Shown piece by piece: positions 10,430-19,153 of a stretch of 62,902 nt of DNA. This DNA comes from Candidatus Nitrosotalea sp. TS (GTDB taxonomy: Archaea; Thermoproteota; Nitrososphaeria; Nitrososphaerales; Nitrosopumilaceae). The translations under genes and the position numbers were made by a program. Under the pieces are notes generated by a model. It saw only the letters and a list, made by a program, of their open reading frames with translations, did no database searches and had not been told where the DNA came from. Position 1 is the stretch's first letter. Every line of letters begins with the position of its first letter. The stretch covers positions 1 to 62,902 of the forward strand of contig NZ_RCMB01000019.1 in NCBI RefSeq assembly GCF_011319465.1, written 5' to 3'.

Positions 10430-10885
10430 CTACTGTGATGATGGTTTTAGATAGTTTGCATCTACAGTTACTGGTAGCTGATAAGGTGCATCAAGCAAAA
10501 TAACTGTTGCCTCTTCTTTATCGTGATCAATTCTGGTAATTGTGGCCTTCATACCTTTGAAAGGACCTCCAATTATCTCAACTATTTGATCAACTGAAAG
10601 TTCTGACACTGTAGATTTCTTAACCAGGTATCCTTCAATATCCTTGAATTGTAATTCTCCTCTAAGTTGGCCTCTGATGTGTCTCATTCCTTGCAAGGCA
10701 TCAAATGCAGCGTTTGCATCAATTGCTTCTAGTACAACATATCCCTTTAGGTTCTCTAGTAGCAAAACAGATTGTATGTTTAGCTTCTTTAACTTGATTC
10801 GATTGTCCAAAAGACCAAGTACTACCTTTTCCTGACCTCCTGTGGTCCTAACTGCAAAAAAGTGAGATTTTATTTCTTGTGTCAT
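10430..10885 (-). CDS. spt5: Transcription elongation factor Spt5 (NusG)
   Basis: Processivity factor that clamps RNA polymerase and couples it to ribosomes. The NGN domain occupies about residues 1-90 (SHFFAVRTTGGQEKVVLGLL). The KOW domain follows at about 95-130 (DQIVEIIGGPFKGMKATI). At 151 aa it has archaeal length. It starts 2 bp after the secE stop and precedes rpl11, a gene order shared with bacteria and other archaea. Confidence 0.95.
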   Translation of the reverse strand: MTQEIKSHFFAVRTTGGQEKVVLGLLDNRIKLKKLNIQSVLLLENLKGYVVLEAIDANAAFDALQGMRHIRGQLRGELQFKDIEGYLVKKSTVSELSVDQIVEIIGGPFKGMKATITRIDHDKEEATVILLDAPYQLPVTVDANYLKPSSQ

Positions 10886-10887
10886 TC

Positions 10888-11067
10888 TTATCTGTGTCCT
10901 AAATTGATTACTGCAAATGTAAATTGTATTACAAACCCAATACCGCCAATACCAGCTATGCCTAGAAGCACTAATCGTAAATGTTGCATATAGTCGTCTT
11001 TGTCTGACTTTCTGGCAAGCTTGATAGTGTTTGCCATATCCTTCAACATTTGTCTTGGGTTAACCAA
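10888..11067 (-). CDS. secE: Preprotein translocase subunit SecE (Sec61 gamma)
   Basis: A 59-aa protein with an amphipathic N-terminal helix (RQMLKDMANTIKLARKSDKD) and one C-terminal membrane span (LVLLGIAGIGGIGFVIQF), the minimal archaeal SecE architecture. It clamps SecY in the translocon. The TTG start is chosen because a TATA-like box lies exactly 26 nt upstream. An ATG six codons in is the alternative. Position directly before Spt5 and L11 is the classic secE context. Confidence 0.88.
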   Translation of the reverse strand: MVNPRQMLKDMANTIKLARKSDKDDYMQHLRLVLLGIAGIGGIGFVIQFTFAVINLGHR

Positions 11068-11076
11068 TGAAGGAAG

Positions 11077-11085
11077 TTAATAAAG
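11077..11085 (+). promoter_or_regulatory. TATA-like box for dtdA (crossed with the secE promoter)
   Basis: TTAATAAAG is centred 26 nt before the dtdA ATG. It lies closer to secE than the secE box does, so the two divergent core promoters overlap. Confidence 0.5.
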
Positions 11086-11088
11086 TGT

Positions 11089-11097
11089 CCTTATAAT
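11089..11097 (-). promoter_or_regulatory. TATA-like box for secE
   Basis: On the minus strand it reads ATTATAAGG, 26 nt before the TTG start of secE. It is interleaved with the dtdA promoter in a 39-bp gap. Confidence 0.5.
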
Positions 11098-11106
11098 TCT
11101 TATTTT

Positions 11107-11905
11107 ATGCAGTTACTCGTAGCATACCAATCTGATCCTGCTGGATCTAACATGGCGTCTTACATTGTACAAGATATGCAAAAACAAGAAGACATCTATC
11201 GATGGAAAAAATTTTGATCTTGTTGTGATTTCTACTCCTGCGATATCTGCTGATTGGATTGAAGAAAAATATCAATATGACAGTTACGTGTTTCTATCAA
11301 AACACGCTTCTGAAAGCGGTACTCTTGCACTCACTTGTCATAGCACTGGAAATTTTTCTGAAGCACAATTTGGTGGCTTCCCTAGACAAATAGCAATACC
11401 TCACCCTCATCTTCAAAAATCATACATGAAACATTTGTGGACAAAAAGAAATAATTTTTCAAAATTTGAGATTACTATTGAAGCTACTCATCACGGACCG
11501 ACTGCTTTGAATAAACCTACTCTGTTCATTGAAATTGGAACCACACAAAAGGAATGGAATGACAAGAAACTCTGTGAAAATGTGGCTAAAATAATAGTAG
11601 AAGAAGTTTGCAAAGAACCTGAAAAACACAAAGTTGCGATATGTTTTGGTGGTACGCATTATCCAAAAAAATTCAACAAAGAACTGATTGAAGGCGAATT
11701 TGCTCTTGGAACTGTTATACCAAAACATGCCTTAGATAATTTGGATGGTGCACTCTTTTCTCATATATTGGACCGAAATAAAGAAGCCAAGTACGCTCTT
11801 GTGGATTGGAGAGGCCTTGGAAAAAATAAACAAAAAGTAATTAATCTTATACAGACCACTAATCTAGAGATGATAAAATTTGAATCTCGAGGAAAAAGTC
11901 TATAA
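11107..11905 (+). CDS. dtdA: D-aminoacyl-tRNA deacylase, archaeal/plant type (one frameshift)
   Basis: Zinc-dependent enzyme that removes D-amino acids from mischarged tRNAs. The N-terminus MQLLVAYQSDPAGSNMASY joins to DGKNFDLVVISTP after removal of one base near 11200. The rest carries the DtdA signatures HASESGTLALTCHSTGN, EATHHGPTAL and CFGGTHYPKKF, whose histidines are the likely metal ligands. About 265 residues, the family length. Overlaps the following alkyltransferase gene by 26 bp. Confidence 0.92.
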
Positions 11906-12176
11906 AAAATTACTGGAAGTCCCAAAAGGCCAAGTTACAACATATGGCGAGCTTGCAAAGGCCGTTGGACTAAAAAATGGTCAAAGGCTAATTGGAAGAA
12001 TCATGAACAAAAATCCCTATCCTGTGATAGTTCCATGTCATAGGGTTGTCATGTCAAGCGGAAAAGTGGGGGGATATGCGTGGGGTGAAAAAATAAAGAC
12101 CAATATGCTTGCAAAAGAAGGGATAAAAATCAAGGATGGAAAAATCGATGATCCTAAAATAATTCACAGGTTTTAA
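11880..12176 (+). CDS. ogt: O6-alkylguanine-DNA alkyltransferase-like protein
   Basis: Contains the suicide-acceptor motif VPCHRVV with Cys53 in the PCHR active site, preceded by the winged-helix DNA-binding segment YGELAKAVGLKNGQRLIGR. The 98-aa protein is just the C-terminal catalytic domain without the N-terminal ribonuclease-like domain of Ogt. Such short forms are common and may repair O6-methylguanine, or be alkyltransferase-like if the Cys were absent, which it is not. The TTG start lies inside the end of dtdA, so translation is probably coupled. Confidence 0.9.
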   Translation: MNLEEKVYKKLLEVPKGQVTTYGELAKAVGLKNGQRLIGRIMNKNPYPVIVPCHRVVMSSGKVGGYAWGEKIKTNMLAKEGIKIKDGKIDDPKIIHRF

Positions 12177-12178
12177 TC

Positions 12179-12628
12179 TTATTTCTTAGAACGAACTTCT
12201 GCTATCAAGCTTCTCAAGTGAGCAAGGTTTCTCACTTGATTTCCATTTACCTGTTTGTACAAGTTCCAGTAAGATTCATTCGGGATTTCTTTTCTTGCTT
12301 TTGATACTTTAAGCTGATGGCGCATTGCTCTGATCCTCTTTACGTATACTTCCTTCTTTCCAACTCTTGCTCCTCTGCTACCTTTTCTTGATCCATGTTT
12401 GGTGCCGCGCTTCTTTCGTTGGGCTTTCTTAAAGTGAGCTCTTCCTTTGGAAGTACCCTTGATTGGTTTTATCTCTATAACATTTGCAGTTATCAAACTT
12501 CGTATGTTGTCACGGGTGATGGCATCAGCAACATCATCTAGATAAGTTGGATCAAACTTTACTCTGTCAAGACCCACTCCAAGAATTCTGGAGACTAGCT
12601 GTCTCTTTGTTTTAAGATTTACTACCAC
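12179..12628 (-). CDS. rpl19e: Ribosomal protein L19e
   Basis: A strongly basic 149-aa protein with the eL19 signature (KTKRQLVSRILGVGLDRVKF at the start; GSRKGSRGARVGKKEVYVKR in the middle). It bridges the two ribosomal subunits. Its start overlaps the end of rpl32e by 17 bp. In most archaea this pair continues directly into L18 and S5. Here those genes are about 9 kb away on the other strand. Confidence 0.96.
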   Translation of the reverse strand: MVVNLKTKRQLVSRILGVGLDRVKFDPTYLDDVADAITRDNIRSLITANVIEIKPIKGTSKGRAHFKKAQRKKRGTKHGSRKGSRGARVGKKEVYVKRIRAMRHQLKVSKARKEIPNESYWNLYKQVNGNQVRNLAHLRSLIAEVRSKK

Positions 12629-13013
12629 TTGTTGACACTCTCGCGTTGAAAACCTTGAAGTTCATTTCTTTTGCCTTGACGATGATCTCAAGTCTCTTCT
12701 TCTGTCCTACGCCATGGGCAAACCTAATACCGTCAGTTTTAGGATTAAGTTTTTCTAAATCTTTCAAGTTGTGAACTAAATTATCAGTATAACCGGATGG
12801 ATGGAGCCCTCTTGCGATTCTAGGTCCACCATAACCTATCTTTACAAGTGATGGCCAGCCTTTCTTTTGTTTTCGTTGATGATTATCCATTCCCTTTGGT
12901 TTTCTCCACGAAGCAGAAAGCCTGGCATATCTCCAACTTTCCTGTCTAACAAAGCTAGGCTTGTTCTGTGTTACTTTTTTCCTAAGTTCTAAGGCTTCTT
13001 TATTGATCGGCAT
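12612..13013 (-). CDS. rpl32e: Ribosomal protein L32e
   Basis: Shows the eL32 core SWRKPKGMDNHQRKQKKGWP and GYGGPRIARGLHPSGY in 133 residues. It starts from ATG at the head of a two-gene L32e-L19e operon that is divergent from pckA. Confidence 0.96.
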   Translation of the reverse strand: MPINKEALELRKKVTQNKPSFVRQESWRYARLSASWRKPKGMDNHQRKQKKGWPSLVKIGYGGPRIARGLHPSGYTDNLVHNLKDLEKLNPKTDGIRFAHGVGQKKRLEIIVKAKEMNFKVFNARVSTSGSKS

Positions 13014-13038
13014 GTAACGGTTTCTGCTTGAATTTTAC

Positions 13039-13046
13039 AATAAATA
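13039..13046 (+). promoter_or_regulatory. TATA-like box for pckA
   Basis: AATAAATA is centred about 26 nt before the ATG at 13068. It favours that start over the in-frame ATG at 13056. Confidence 0.4.
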
Positions 13047-13067
13047 CGTTTCTTGATGGGGACATAC

Positions 13068-14725
13068 ATGATCCGAAGAGATAATAAGGAAATTCCAACG
13101 AACCGGTTTATCCAGATGATTGAGGATTTGGAGCCAGCCATTACTCGTCTACTAGTATCTCAGTTGGAACAAATTGGTATTAAACCAGGTACGATACACA
13201 GAAACTTAGCAAGTCAAGAATCTGGTAGATCTTATAGCAGAAAAAAATGAAGGGTTTTTGACTGCAAATAGTGCAATATCTGTTAAAACTGGCAAATATA
13301 CTGGACGATCTCCCGATGACAGATTTATTGTAGATGATGAACAAACTCACAATACTGTAGACTGGGGAAAGATAAACCACCAGTTTCCAGAAGATAAATT
13401 TGACAAACTTTTAGAGAAGATGAAAAAACACCTAGAAGACAAAGAGATATTTGTTTTTGACGGATTTGTAGGGGCAGATCCAGAACACCGATTGCCAATT
13501 AGAATTATTACCGATCACGCTTGGCAAAACTTGTTTGTAAGACAGTTATTCATAAGGCCATCCGCAGCAGAACTTGAATCTCACAAACCCGAATATGTCC
13601 TTTTTTCAATAAATGACTTCAAATCTGTTCCTGAAGTTGATGGTACTAGAACGGATGTCTTCATCATACTAAACTATACAAAAAAGATTGTGCTCATAGG
13701 AGGTACTCCATATGCTGGAGAAATAAAGAAAGCAATGTTCTCCGTGATGAATTATTCTCTTCCACAAAAAGGAGTCTTTCCAATGCACTGCTCTGCCAAC
13801 ATAGGAAAGAATGGCGACACTGCCTTATTCTTTGGACTTTCTGGTACTGGAAAGACAACACTATCTGCAGATTCCAACAGGATGTTAATAGGAGATGACG
13901 AACATGGTTGGTCTGATAGAGGAGTATTCAATTTTGAGGGTGGCTGCTTACGCCAAAGTGCATTAATCTCAATAAAGAAGCAGAGCCACAAATCTGGGAT
14001 GCAATAAGATTTGGAACTGTATTGGAAAATGTAGTAATCGACAAGAAAACAATGATGCCAAACTTCAACGATAGTAGCTTGACAGAAAACACGCGAGCGG
14101 CATATCCTCTTGACTACATTCCAGGTGCAGTAATTCCAAGCTTGGGCGGAAATCCCAAAGTCATCATCTTCCTTACAGCTGATGCATTTGGAGTGATGTC
14201 TCCAATTGCAAGACTGACAAAAGAGGGAGCGATGTATCATTTTATGTCTGGTTATACAAGTAAACTTGCTGGTACGGAAAGAGGAATCACAGAACCAAAA
14301 GCAACATTTTCAGAATGTTTTGGTGCACCATTTATGTCACGACATGCATCTGTTTATGCAAAGCTTCTTGGGGAGAAGATTACAAAACACAAGACTGTTG
14401 TATATCTTGTCAACACAGGATGGTCAGGCGGTCCATATGGTATCGGAAAGAGAATGAATATCAATTATACCAGAAGAATGGTCACTGCTGCACTGACAGG
14501 CGAACTTGATGCTATAGAGTACAGACATGATGATGTATTCAACCTAGACATACCTACCTGAATGTCCCTGGTGTACCGTCAGAGGTGTTGAATCCTCGTA
14601 ACACCTGGTCTGAGAAGGATGCGTATGATGTCTCCGCAAAGAAACTTGCCCAAATGTTTGTAGAAAACTTTAGAAAATTTGGCAATGTTTCAAAGGAAAT
14701 AGTGGACGCAGGACCCAGAATCTAG
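13068..14725 (+). CDS. pckA: Phosphoenolpyruvate carboxykinase, ATP type (interrupted by frameshifts)
   Basis: Converts oxaloacetate and ATP to PEP, CO2 and ADP at the head of gluconeogenesis. Signatures include [16 protein letters not shown], the kinase-1 loop [13 protein letters not shown], the DDEHGW metal motif and [12 protein letters not shown]. The C-terminus NPRNTW to DAGPRI is also present. Total is about 550 residues. Four frame errors interrupt it: surplus bases at about 13224, 13948 and 13958, and one missing base at about 14560. After correction the middle reads [20 protein letters not shown], a continuous conserved segment. The ATP-type enzyme contrasts with the GTP type common in other archaea. 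Start ATG is chosen by promoter spacing. Confidence 0.94.
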
Positions 14726-14727
14726 TT

Positions 14728-16767
14728 TTACTTACGTCTAGAGACTAGGCCTATTGTAACAGTTATCATTATGATTCCTGAAATTATTGCCACCTGTTTT
14801 GCAGGAATTCCTATGATACTCTGAAGGTCAAAGATGCTCTTTTGCGCTACTTCATTGACAAGTATGGTTTGATATGCTTCATCTGTTTCATTTGAACTCT
14901 TAATCTGGGCCAAGATCCAATATTGACCTTTTTCATAAACCGGAAGAGAACTTGTCTCTTGAGGCGTAACAGAAGTACTGATAATTTCATCTGTACCTGC
15001 CTTTATCAAAGAAATTTTTGCATACGACCAATTGCCAGGATAATCAATTGAAAAGTGAAGTGTTCCATTATTTTGGTCTACTAGAAGTGTTCCCTTTGTC
15101 ATGTGAATCACAACAGGAATACGATAGCTCGTCTTGGAATCTTTTAGAATGAGAAATCCGTCATAATTCTCTTCACTTTTGACAGTATCAGAAATTTTCA
15201 CATTCAATGTATCATTAGATTGAGAATAATCAAAGCCCAAGTTAGTTTCATTGGATGCAAAATTTACCTTCAGATGTGGCATGATAGAACCATCAAGGGT
15301 TCTCAGATGCAACGTTTTTGTTTGAGATTGGTTGTCAAAAGATAGATAGAAAACTAGACTGTGTGGAGATATTATCAGATTTGATTCTAGTGCTCTAGTG
15401 ATATTCAGTCTTCCACTTCCAGCGGCAGAAATGGGGAAAAGATTACCGTATGCATCAGTAACTGGATCCGTTGTTGTAACCAGCAGCGACGCAACATCTG
15501 AGGGGGATAATCCGGGATATTTCTGTAAGATAATTGCAGCGGCACCTGCAACATGAGGGGCTGCAAAGCTTGTACCGCTTGTTAGATTGTACTTTCCTCC
15601 AAGAGTTGTAGAATTCACAAAGACACCAGGTGCAACAAGGTCTGGCTTGATGTAGAAAGGTGATACTGGCCCTTGGGAGCTAAAAGGTGCAATGAAATCT
15701 GGATGATAAAATGTATTCAAACTCCCTGTTGTATCTGAAGTCAATATGGATTTGAGCGCAATCCCGTCTTCCTGTGATAATGAAATCACAGGTATCCTTG
15801 GTGTGTATCCTGCGGTTTTATTTGGACCTATGAGCTCGCCAAAAAATATTCCAGTATCGTTGTTAAACACAACCAATGCTTTTGCACCCAAGTCTGCAGC
15901 ATTTTTTTCCTTTTCAGAAAAATAGACTTTTTGTCCTTTCACATCACTTCCTCTTTCTTCTAGAAGTATGGCTCCTCTTACATCTAGATTTTGAAGATCT
16001 TGGAGTCTTCCATATCCGCCATAAACTATCTTGCCTTCTATAGGGCTTGACAAGTCTTGGACTCCTACCATTGGAAGAACTTGATATTGTTTTTTACCTA
16101 CCTCAAAAGTTGCTACTAGACTAGATGTCAGATTGTTATATGATGCACCAACTGTAATTGCGTTAATATCCTTGCCGGGACTGCCAATGGTATTTTCTTG
16201 CGGGCCATTATTTCCTGCGGCCACAACTATGACAATTCCTTTCTTTACGGCCCTGTCAATGGCATTATCGATTTGGTCATTTGTTTTGTTGATTCCTAAA
16301 CTGATGTTTACGACATTGACCCCATCTTGCATTGCCTGTTGGATAGCTTTTACTATGTAATCTGATGACACTGCCTCGCCAGTAGACGAGACCTTGTATG
16401 AAAATAATTTTGCCTTGGGCACAATTCCGGTGAAATTTCCATCGGCTGCAATAATTCCTGCCACCTCTGTTCCATGACCGTTGGTATCCAGGGGTTTCTC
16501 ATTTGGATTGACATAATCGTATCCTCCAATTACTTTTCCAGACGGACCGTAACCTAAAAGATCAGGATGATTGTAGTCTATTCCGGTATCTATTATTCCG
16601 ACTTTGACTCCTTGGCCTTCAAGGCCGTCTAATATGGCCGCTTTACCACCAACAAGCTCTATGCTTTTTTGTAAATTATTTGGAATCTTCTGTTCATTTG
16701 ATTCTGATAAAAACAAAAATATGCAGAAAATAAAAGCGAGTGAAAAAATTAGTAATCGGTTAACCAC
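14728..16767 (-). CDS. Membrane-anchored subtilisin-family (S8) serine protease
   Basis: A 679-aa secreted protease. A hydrophobic signal peptide spans residues 3-20. The catalytic triad is D60 (IIDTGID), H98 (NGHGTEVAG) and S400 (SGTSFAAPHVAG), with oxyanion-hole N186 (AAGNNGP). A PA-like insert lies between H and S (about 235-350). Beta-rich domains follow (about 450-640), then a C-terminal membrane helix (PAKQVAIISGIIMITVTIGL) and a basic anchor. The protein should sit outside the cell, tethered to the membrane. Start is GTG with a TATA-like box 26 nt upstream (16789-16797). No prodomain longer than about 20 residues is visible, which is short for a subtilase. Substrate unknown. Confidence 0.92.
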   Translation of the reverse strand: MVNRLLIFSLAFIFCIFLFLSESNEQKIPNNLQKSIELVGGKAAILDGLEGQGVKVGIIDTGIDYNHPDLLGYGPSGKVIGGYDYVNPNEKPLDTNGHGTEVAGIIAADGNFTGIVPKAKLFSYKVSSTGEAVSSDYIVKAIQQAMQDGVNVVNISLGINKTNDQIDNAIDRAVKKGIVIVVAAGNNGPQENTIGSPGKDINAITVGASYNNLTSSLVATFEVGKKQYQVLPMVGVQDLSSPIEGKIVYGGYGRLQDLQNLDVRGAILLEERGSDVKGQKVYFSEKEKNAADLGAKALVVFNNDTGIFFGELIGPNKTAGYTPRIPVISLSQEDGIALKSILTSDTTGSLNTFYHPDFIAPFSSQGPVSPFYIKPDLVAPGVFVNSTTLGGKYNLTSGTSFAAPHVAGAAAIILQKYPGLSPSDVASLLVTTTDPVTDAYGNLFPISAAGSGRLNITRALESNLIISPHSLVFYLSFDNQSQTKTLHLRTLDGSIMPHLKVNFASNETNLGFDYSQSNDTLNVKISDTVKSEENYDGFLILKDSKTSYRIPVVIHMTKGTLLVDQNNGTLHFSIDYPGNWSYAKISLIKAGTDEIISTSVTPQETSSLPVYEKGQYWILAQIKSSNETDEAYQTILVNEVAQKSIFDLQSIIGIPAKQVAIISGIIMITVTIGLVSRRK

Positions 16768-16814
16768 AAATTATCTGAAATTTGACTTAGATAAAATGCA
16801 TTTGCAACCAAAGC

Positions 16815-16822
16815 CATAAATG
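16815..16822 (+). promoter_or_regulatory. TATA-like box for the superoxide dismutase gene
   Basis: CATAAATG is centred about 26 nt before the ATG at 16845. Confidence 0.4.
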
Positions 16823-16844
16823 GCAAGAACTAGGTGGGGTTATC

Positions 16845-17468
16845 ATGGCAAAATACGAACTTCCAAAGTTACCATACGCATACGATGCATTAGAGCCACA
16901 CATTGATGCCAAAACAATGGAAATCCATCATTCAAAACATCACCAAGCATACACTGACGGCTTGAACAAAGCTCTGGAGACTCTAAGTTCTGAACTACAA
17001 AATATGGAGTTATCCAAATTACTTGCAAGCTTGGACAAAGTTCCAGAAGCCACAAGAGGAGCTGTGAATTTTCACGGAGGTGGATATGATAATCACTCAT
17101 TGTTTTGGAACCATATGAAATCAAATGGTGGCGGAAAACCAGGTGGAAGCTTGGGTGACGCAATTAATGCGGCATTTGGTAGCTTTGATAGTTTCAAAGA
17201 GAAATTCACAAAAGACACAATCGCTATTCAAGGAAGCGGTTGGGGCTGGTTAGCATACAACCCACAAAGTAAAAAAGTTGAATTCACTACAATGCCCAAT
17301 CAGACTAGTCCTAGAACCAAGGGTTTGATTCCATTATTGGGATTGGATGTTTGGGAACATGCATACTATCTAAAATACCAAAATCGCAGAGCCGATTACG
17401 TTGGTGCATGGTGGAACGTCGTAAACTGGGATGAAGTAGACCAGAGACTATCAAAGGCAAAAGCATAA
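16845..17468 (+). CDS. sod: Fe/Mn superoxide dismutase
   Basis: Cytoplasmic enzyme that dismutates superoxide to oxygen and peroxide. Metal ligands are visible in the usual places: H28 (MEIHHSKHH), the His of NHSLFWNHM, and Asp and His of GLDVWEHAYYL. At 207 aa it has normal length. The sequence does not settle Fe versus Mn. It is monocistronic and divergent from the subtilase gene. A T-rich stretch after the stop (17470-17511) is a likely terminator. Confidence 0.96.
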   Translation: MAKYELPKLPYAYDALEPHIDAKTMEIHHSKHHQAYTDGLNKALETLSSELQNMELSKLLASLDKVPEATRGAVNFHGGGYDNHSLFWNHMKSNGGGKPGGSLGDAINAAFGSFDSFKEKFTKDTIAIQGSGWGWLAYNPQSKKVEFTTMPNQTSPRTKGLIPLLGLDVWEHAYYLKYQNRRADYVGAWWNVVNWDEVDQRLSKAKA

Positions 17469-17529
17469 TCCTTTTCCTTTTTGTTTCTATTGCATTATTT
17501 TTCAATTTCTGTCAAGTTGTAATGAGAGG

Positions 17530-17700
17530 ATGGAGAATAGAGAATCCGCACAGAAATTGATTGATGCGTTTAGGGTTCATTACAATTTCATTAGTGAACA
17601 TGGAAGTATTAAGAAAACACCTGCAGAACAAGCAGGGATCAAATTAGAATTAAGGCAAAGCAAGATTGAAAACCTGATTAAGATGGCTTCAAAAAGATGA
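17530..17700 (+). CDS. 56-aa protein resembling the C-terminus of a DDE transposase
   Basis: The product has FRVHYNFISEHGSIKKTPAE followed by QAGIK, closely matching the end of IS6/IS240-type DDE transposases (YNFIRPH...KTPAEAAGI). The DDE residues and inverted repeats are absent. It has an ATG start, no internal stop, and codon use like its neighbours. It could be a degenerate insertion-sequence remnant or a retained, domesticated microprotein. It lies between sod and the cation efflux gene on the same strand, 27 bp before the latter. Confidence 0.55.
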   Translation: MENRESAQKLIDAFRVHYNFISEHGSIKKTPAEQAGIKLELRQSKIENLIKMASKR

Positions 17701-17727
17701 TTAACAACCACTTGGTTTTGTGGTTCA

Positions 17728-18642
17728 ATGCAGGATGTTAATGAAAAACTATCATCACACAGAATATCAAAACTCAAGATTGTACTGCTTCTTACTTCTG
17801 CTTATTTTGTTGTAGAAATCATTGGAAGTCTGCTAACTGGAAGTCTTGCTCTGATTGCCGATGCAGGTCATATGCTTACTGACGTTGGCGGTCTTGCTTT
17901 GGCACTTTTAGCATTAAGTTTCACACGCAGAAAACCGACACCTCAAAGAACCTACGGATTTTACAGAATGGAGATACTTGCATCACTAGCAAATAGTGTT
18001 GCCTTGATATTGTTATCAATTTACATCTTCTATGAAGGCTATCGTCACCTCTTCCAACCGCCCGAGATCCAAAGTATACCTATGACAATAATTGGTGCTG
18101 TGGGCTTGGCAGTAAACCTGTTTAGTGTGAGAACTCTTGGCGGTCATTCGCATGATCATGATGGACATGAACATGAACATGAACATGAACATGATGAGGA
18201 AGAAAATCTCAATATCAAAGGTGCAAGGTTGGAGGTTCTAAGTGATACAATAGGTGCAATAGGTGTTATTGTAACAGGAATTATCATTTTTACAACCAAG
18301 TTTTATCTTGCTGATGCAATTTTTAGCATAGCGCTTGCTGTATTCATACTTCCGAGAACCTGGTCTTTACTGAGAAAGTCAATCAATATTCTTATGGAAG
18401 GAGTTCCAGTTGGAATAGACTATGAAGATGTGAAAAATGCAATACTAGAGGTAAAGGGAGTAACAGGACTGTTTGACTTGCACATATGGAGTATAACATC
18501 TGGCATGAATGCCTTATCGGCACATGTTGTCATAATTGATCAAAGTAAAGCACAGGTGATTCTAAAAGAAGTAACTGGCATACTTGAAAACAGATTCAAG
18601 ATCACACGTTCTACTATTCAAATTGAGAATTATCACGAATAA
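17728..18642 (+). CDS. Cation diffusion facilitator (zinc/divalent cation efflux)
   Basis: A 304-aa antiporter of the CzcD/ZnT type that exports divalent metals in exchange for protons. Six membrane helices, the site-A ligands D45, H48 and D52 in ALIADAGHMLTD, a histidine-rich loop (GHSHDHDGHEHEHEHEHD, about residues 139-157) and the C-terminal ferredoxin-like cytoplasmic domain from about 230 are all present. The HD pair at site A suggests zinc preference, by family knowledge. No adjacent metal regulator was found. Confidence 0.93.
   Translation: MQDVNEKLSSHRISKLKIVLLLTSAYFVVEIIGSLLTGSLALIADAGHMLTDVGGLALALLALSFTRRKPTPQRTYGFYRMEILASLANSVALILLSIYIFYEGYRHLFQPPEIQSIPMTIIGAVGLAVNLFSVRTLGGHSHDHDGHEHEHEHEHDEEENLNIKGARLEVLSDTIGAIGVIVTGIIIFTTKFYLADAIFSIALAVFILPRTWSLLRKSINILMEGVPVGIDYEDVKNAILEVKGVTGLFDLHIWSITSGMNALSAHVVIIDQSKAQVILKEVTGILENRFKITRSTIQIENYHE
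18169..18192 (+). repeat. Four tandem GAACAT units inside the CDF His loop
   Basis: A hexanucleotide repeat encodes alternating Glu-His in the metal-sensing loop. It is in frame, so copy-number change would lengthen or shorten the His loop without breaking the gene. Confidence 0.85.
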
Positions 18643-18719
18643 AATGTCAAACCTCCTGACATCTTACCAGAAGTATTTTTCAGAATGCATTTATAGGTGG
18701 ATAAGAGAATTTTTTGCAA

Positions 18720-19142
18720 ATGAGTGAAGAGCAAGCTCAAGCTCTGTTGCAACAATTACAAGCGCTTGAAGGATATTTGGCAGATTTGATGCAGAAAGAA
18801 GAGTCAGTAATGAGACTTTTGCAAGAAGCAGTGAGTGCTATAGAATCAATGAAAACTATGAGTGCCGATACATCAAATGAAGCCCTTGTGCCTGTGGGTA
18901 TGGGAGCTTTTGTAAAAGCTACAATAGAGCCAAACCAAAAAATAATTGTCAATATAGGAGCAGGAGCCTCAATTGAACAAGACAAGGATTCAGCAATTAA
19001 CTATATGGAATCTAGGATTAAAGAATTAGAAATAGTACTTCAACAATTGGCAGCTCAGCGACAAGAAGTATCCTTTAGACTTGAACAAGGTCAACAGGAA
19101 ATGAACAAACTTATACAATCAAGCCGCGGTTCAATGCAGTAA
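18720..19142 (+). CDS. pfdA: Prefoldin subunit alpha
   Basis: A coiled-coil chaperone subunit; two alpha and four beta subunits form a jellyfish-shaped hexamer that hands unfolded proteins to the thermosome. Long N- and C-terminal heptad helices flank a central beta hairpin region (LVPVGMGAFVKATIE, KIIVNIGAGASIEQD). Start is the ATG giving MSEEQAQ; an in-frame TTG two codons earlier is less likely. It precedes ftsY by 11 bp, a conserved archaeal pairing. Confidence 0.93.
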   Translation: MSEEQAQALLQQLQALEGYLADLMQKEESVMRLLQEAVSAIESMKTMSADTSNEALVPVGMGAFVKATIEPNQKIIVNIGAGASIEQDKDSAINYMESRIKELEIVLQQLAAQRQEVSFRLEQGQQEMNKLIQSSRGSMQ

Positions 19143-19153
19143 GGAAATCTATC

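Noticed and set aside
14728-16767. Subtilase as a secreted toxin or defence effector
   Set aside because: Signal peptide, PA-like insert and C-terminal anchor fit ordinary archaeal surface proteases; no immunity or partner gene lies beside it.
18164-18195. Short repeat array as a CRISPR or regulatory repeat
   Set aside because: The GAACAT units are in frame and encode the Glu-His metal loop of the cation efflux protein; no spacers.
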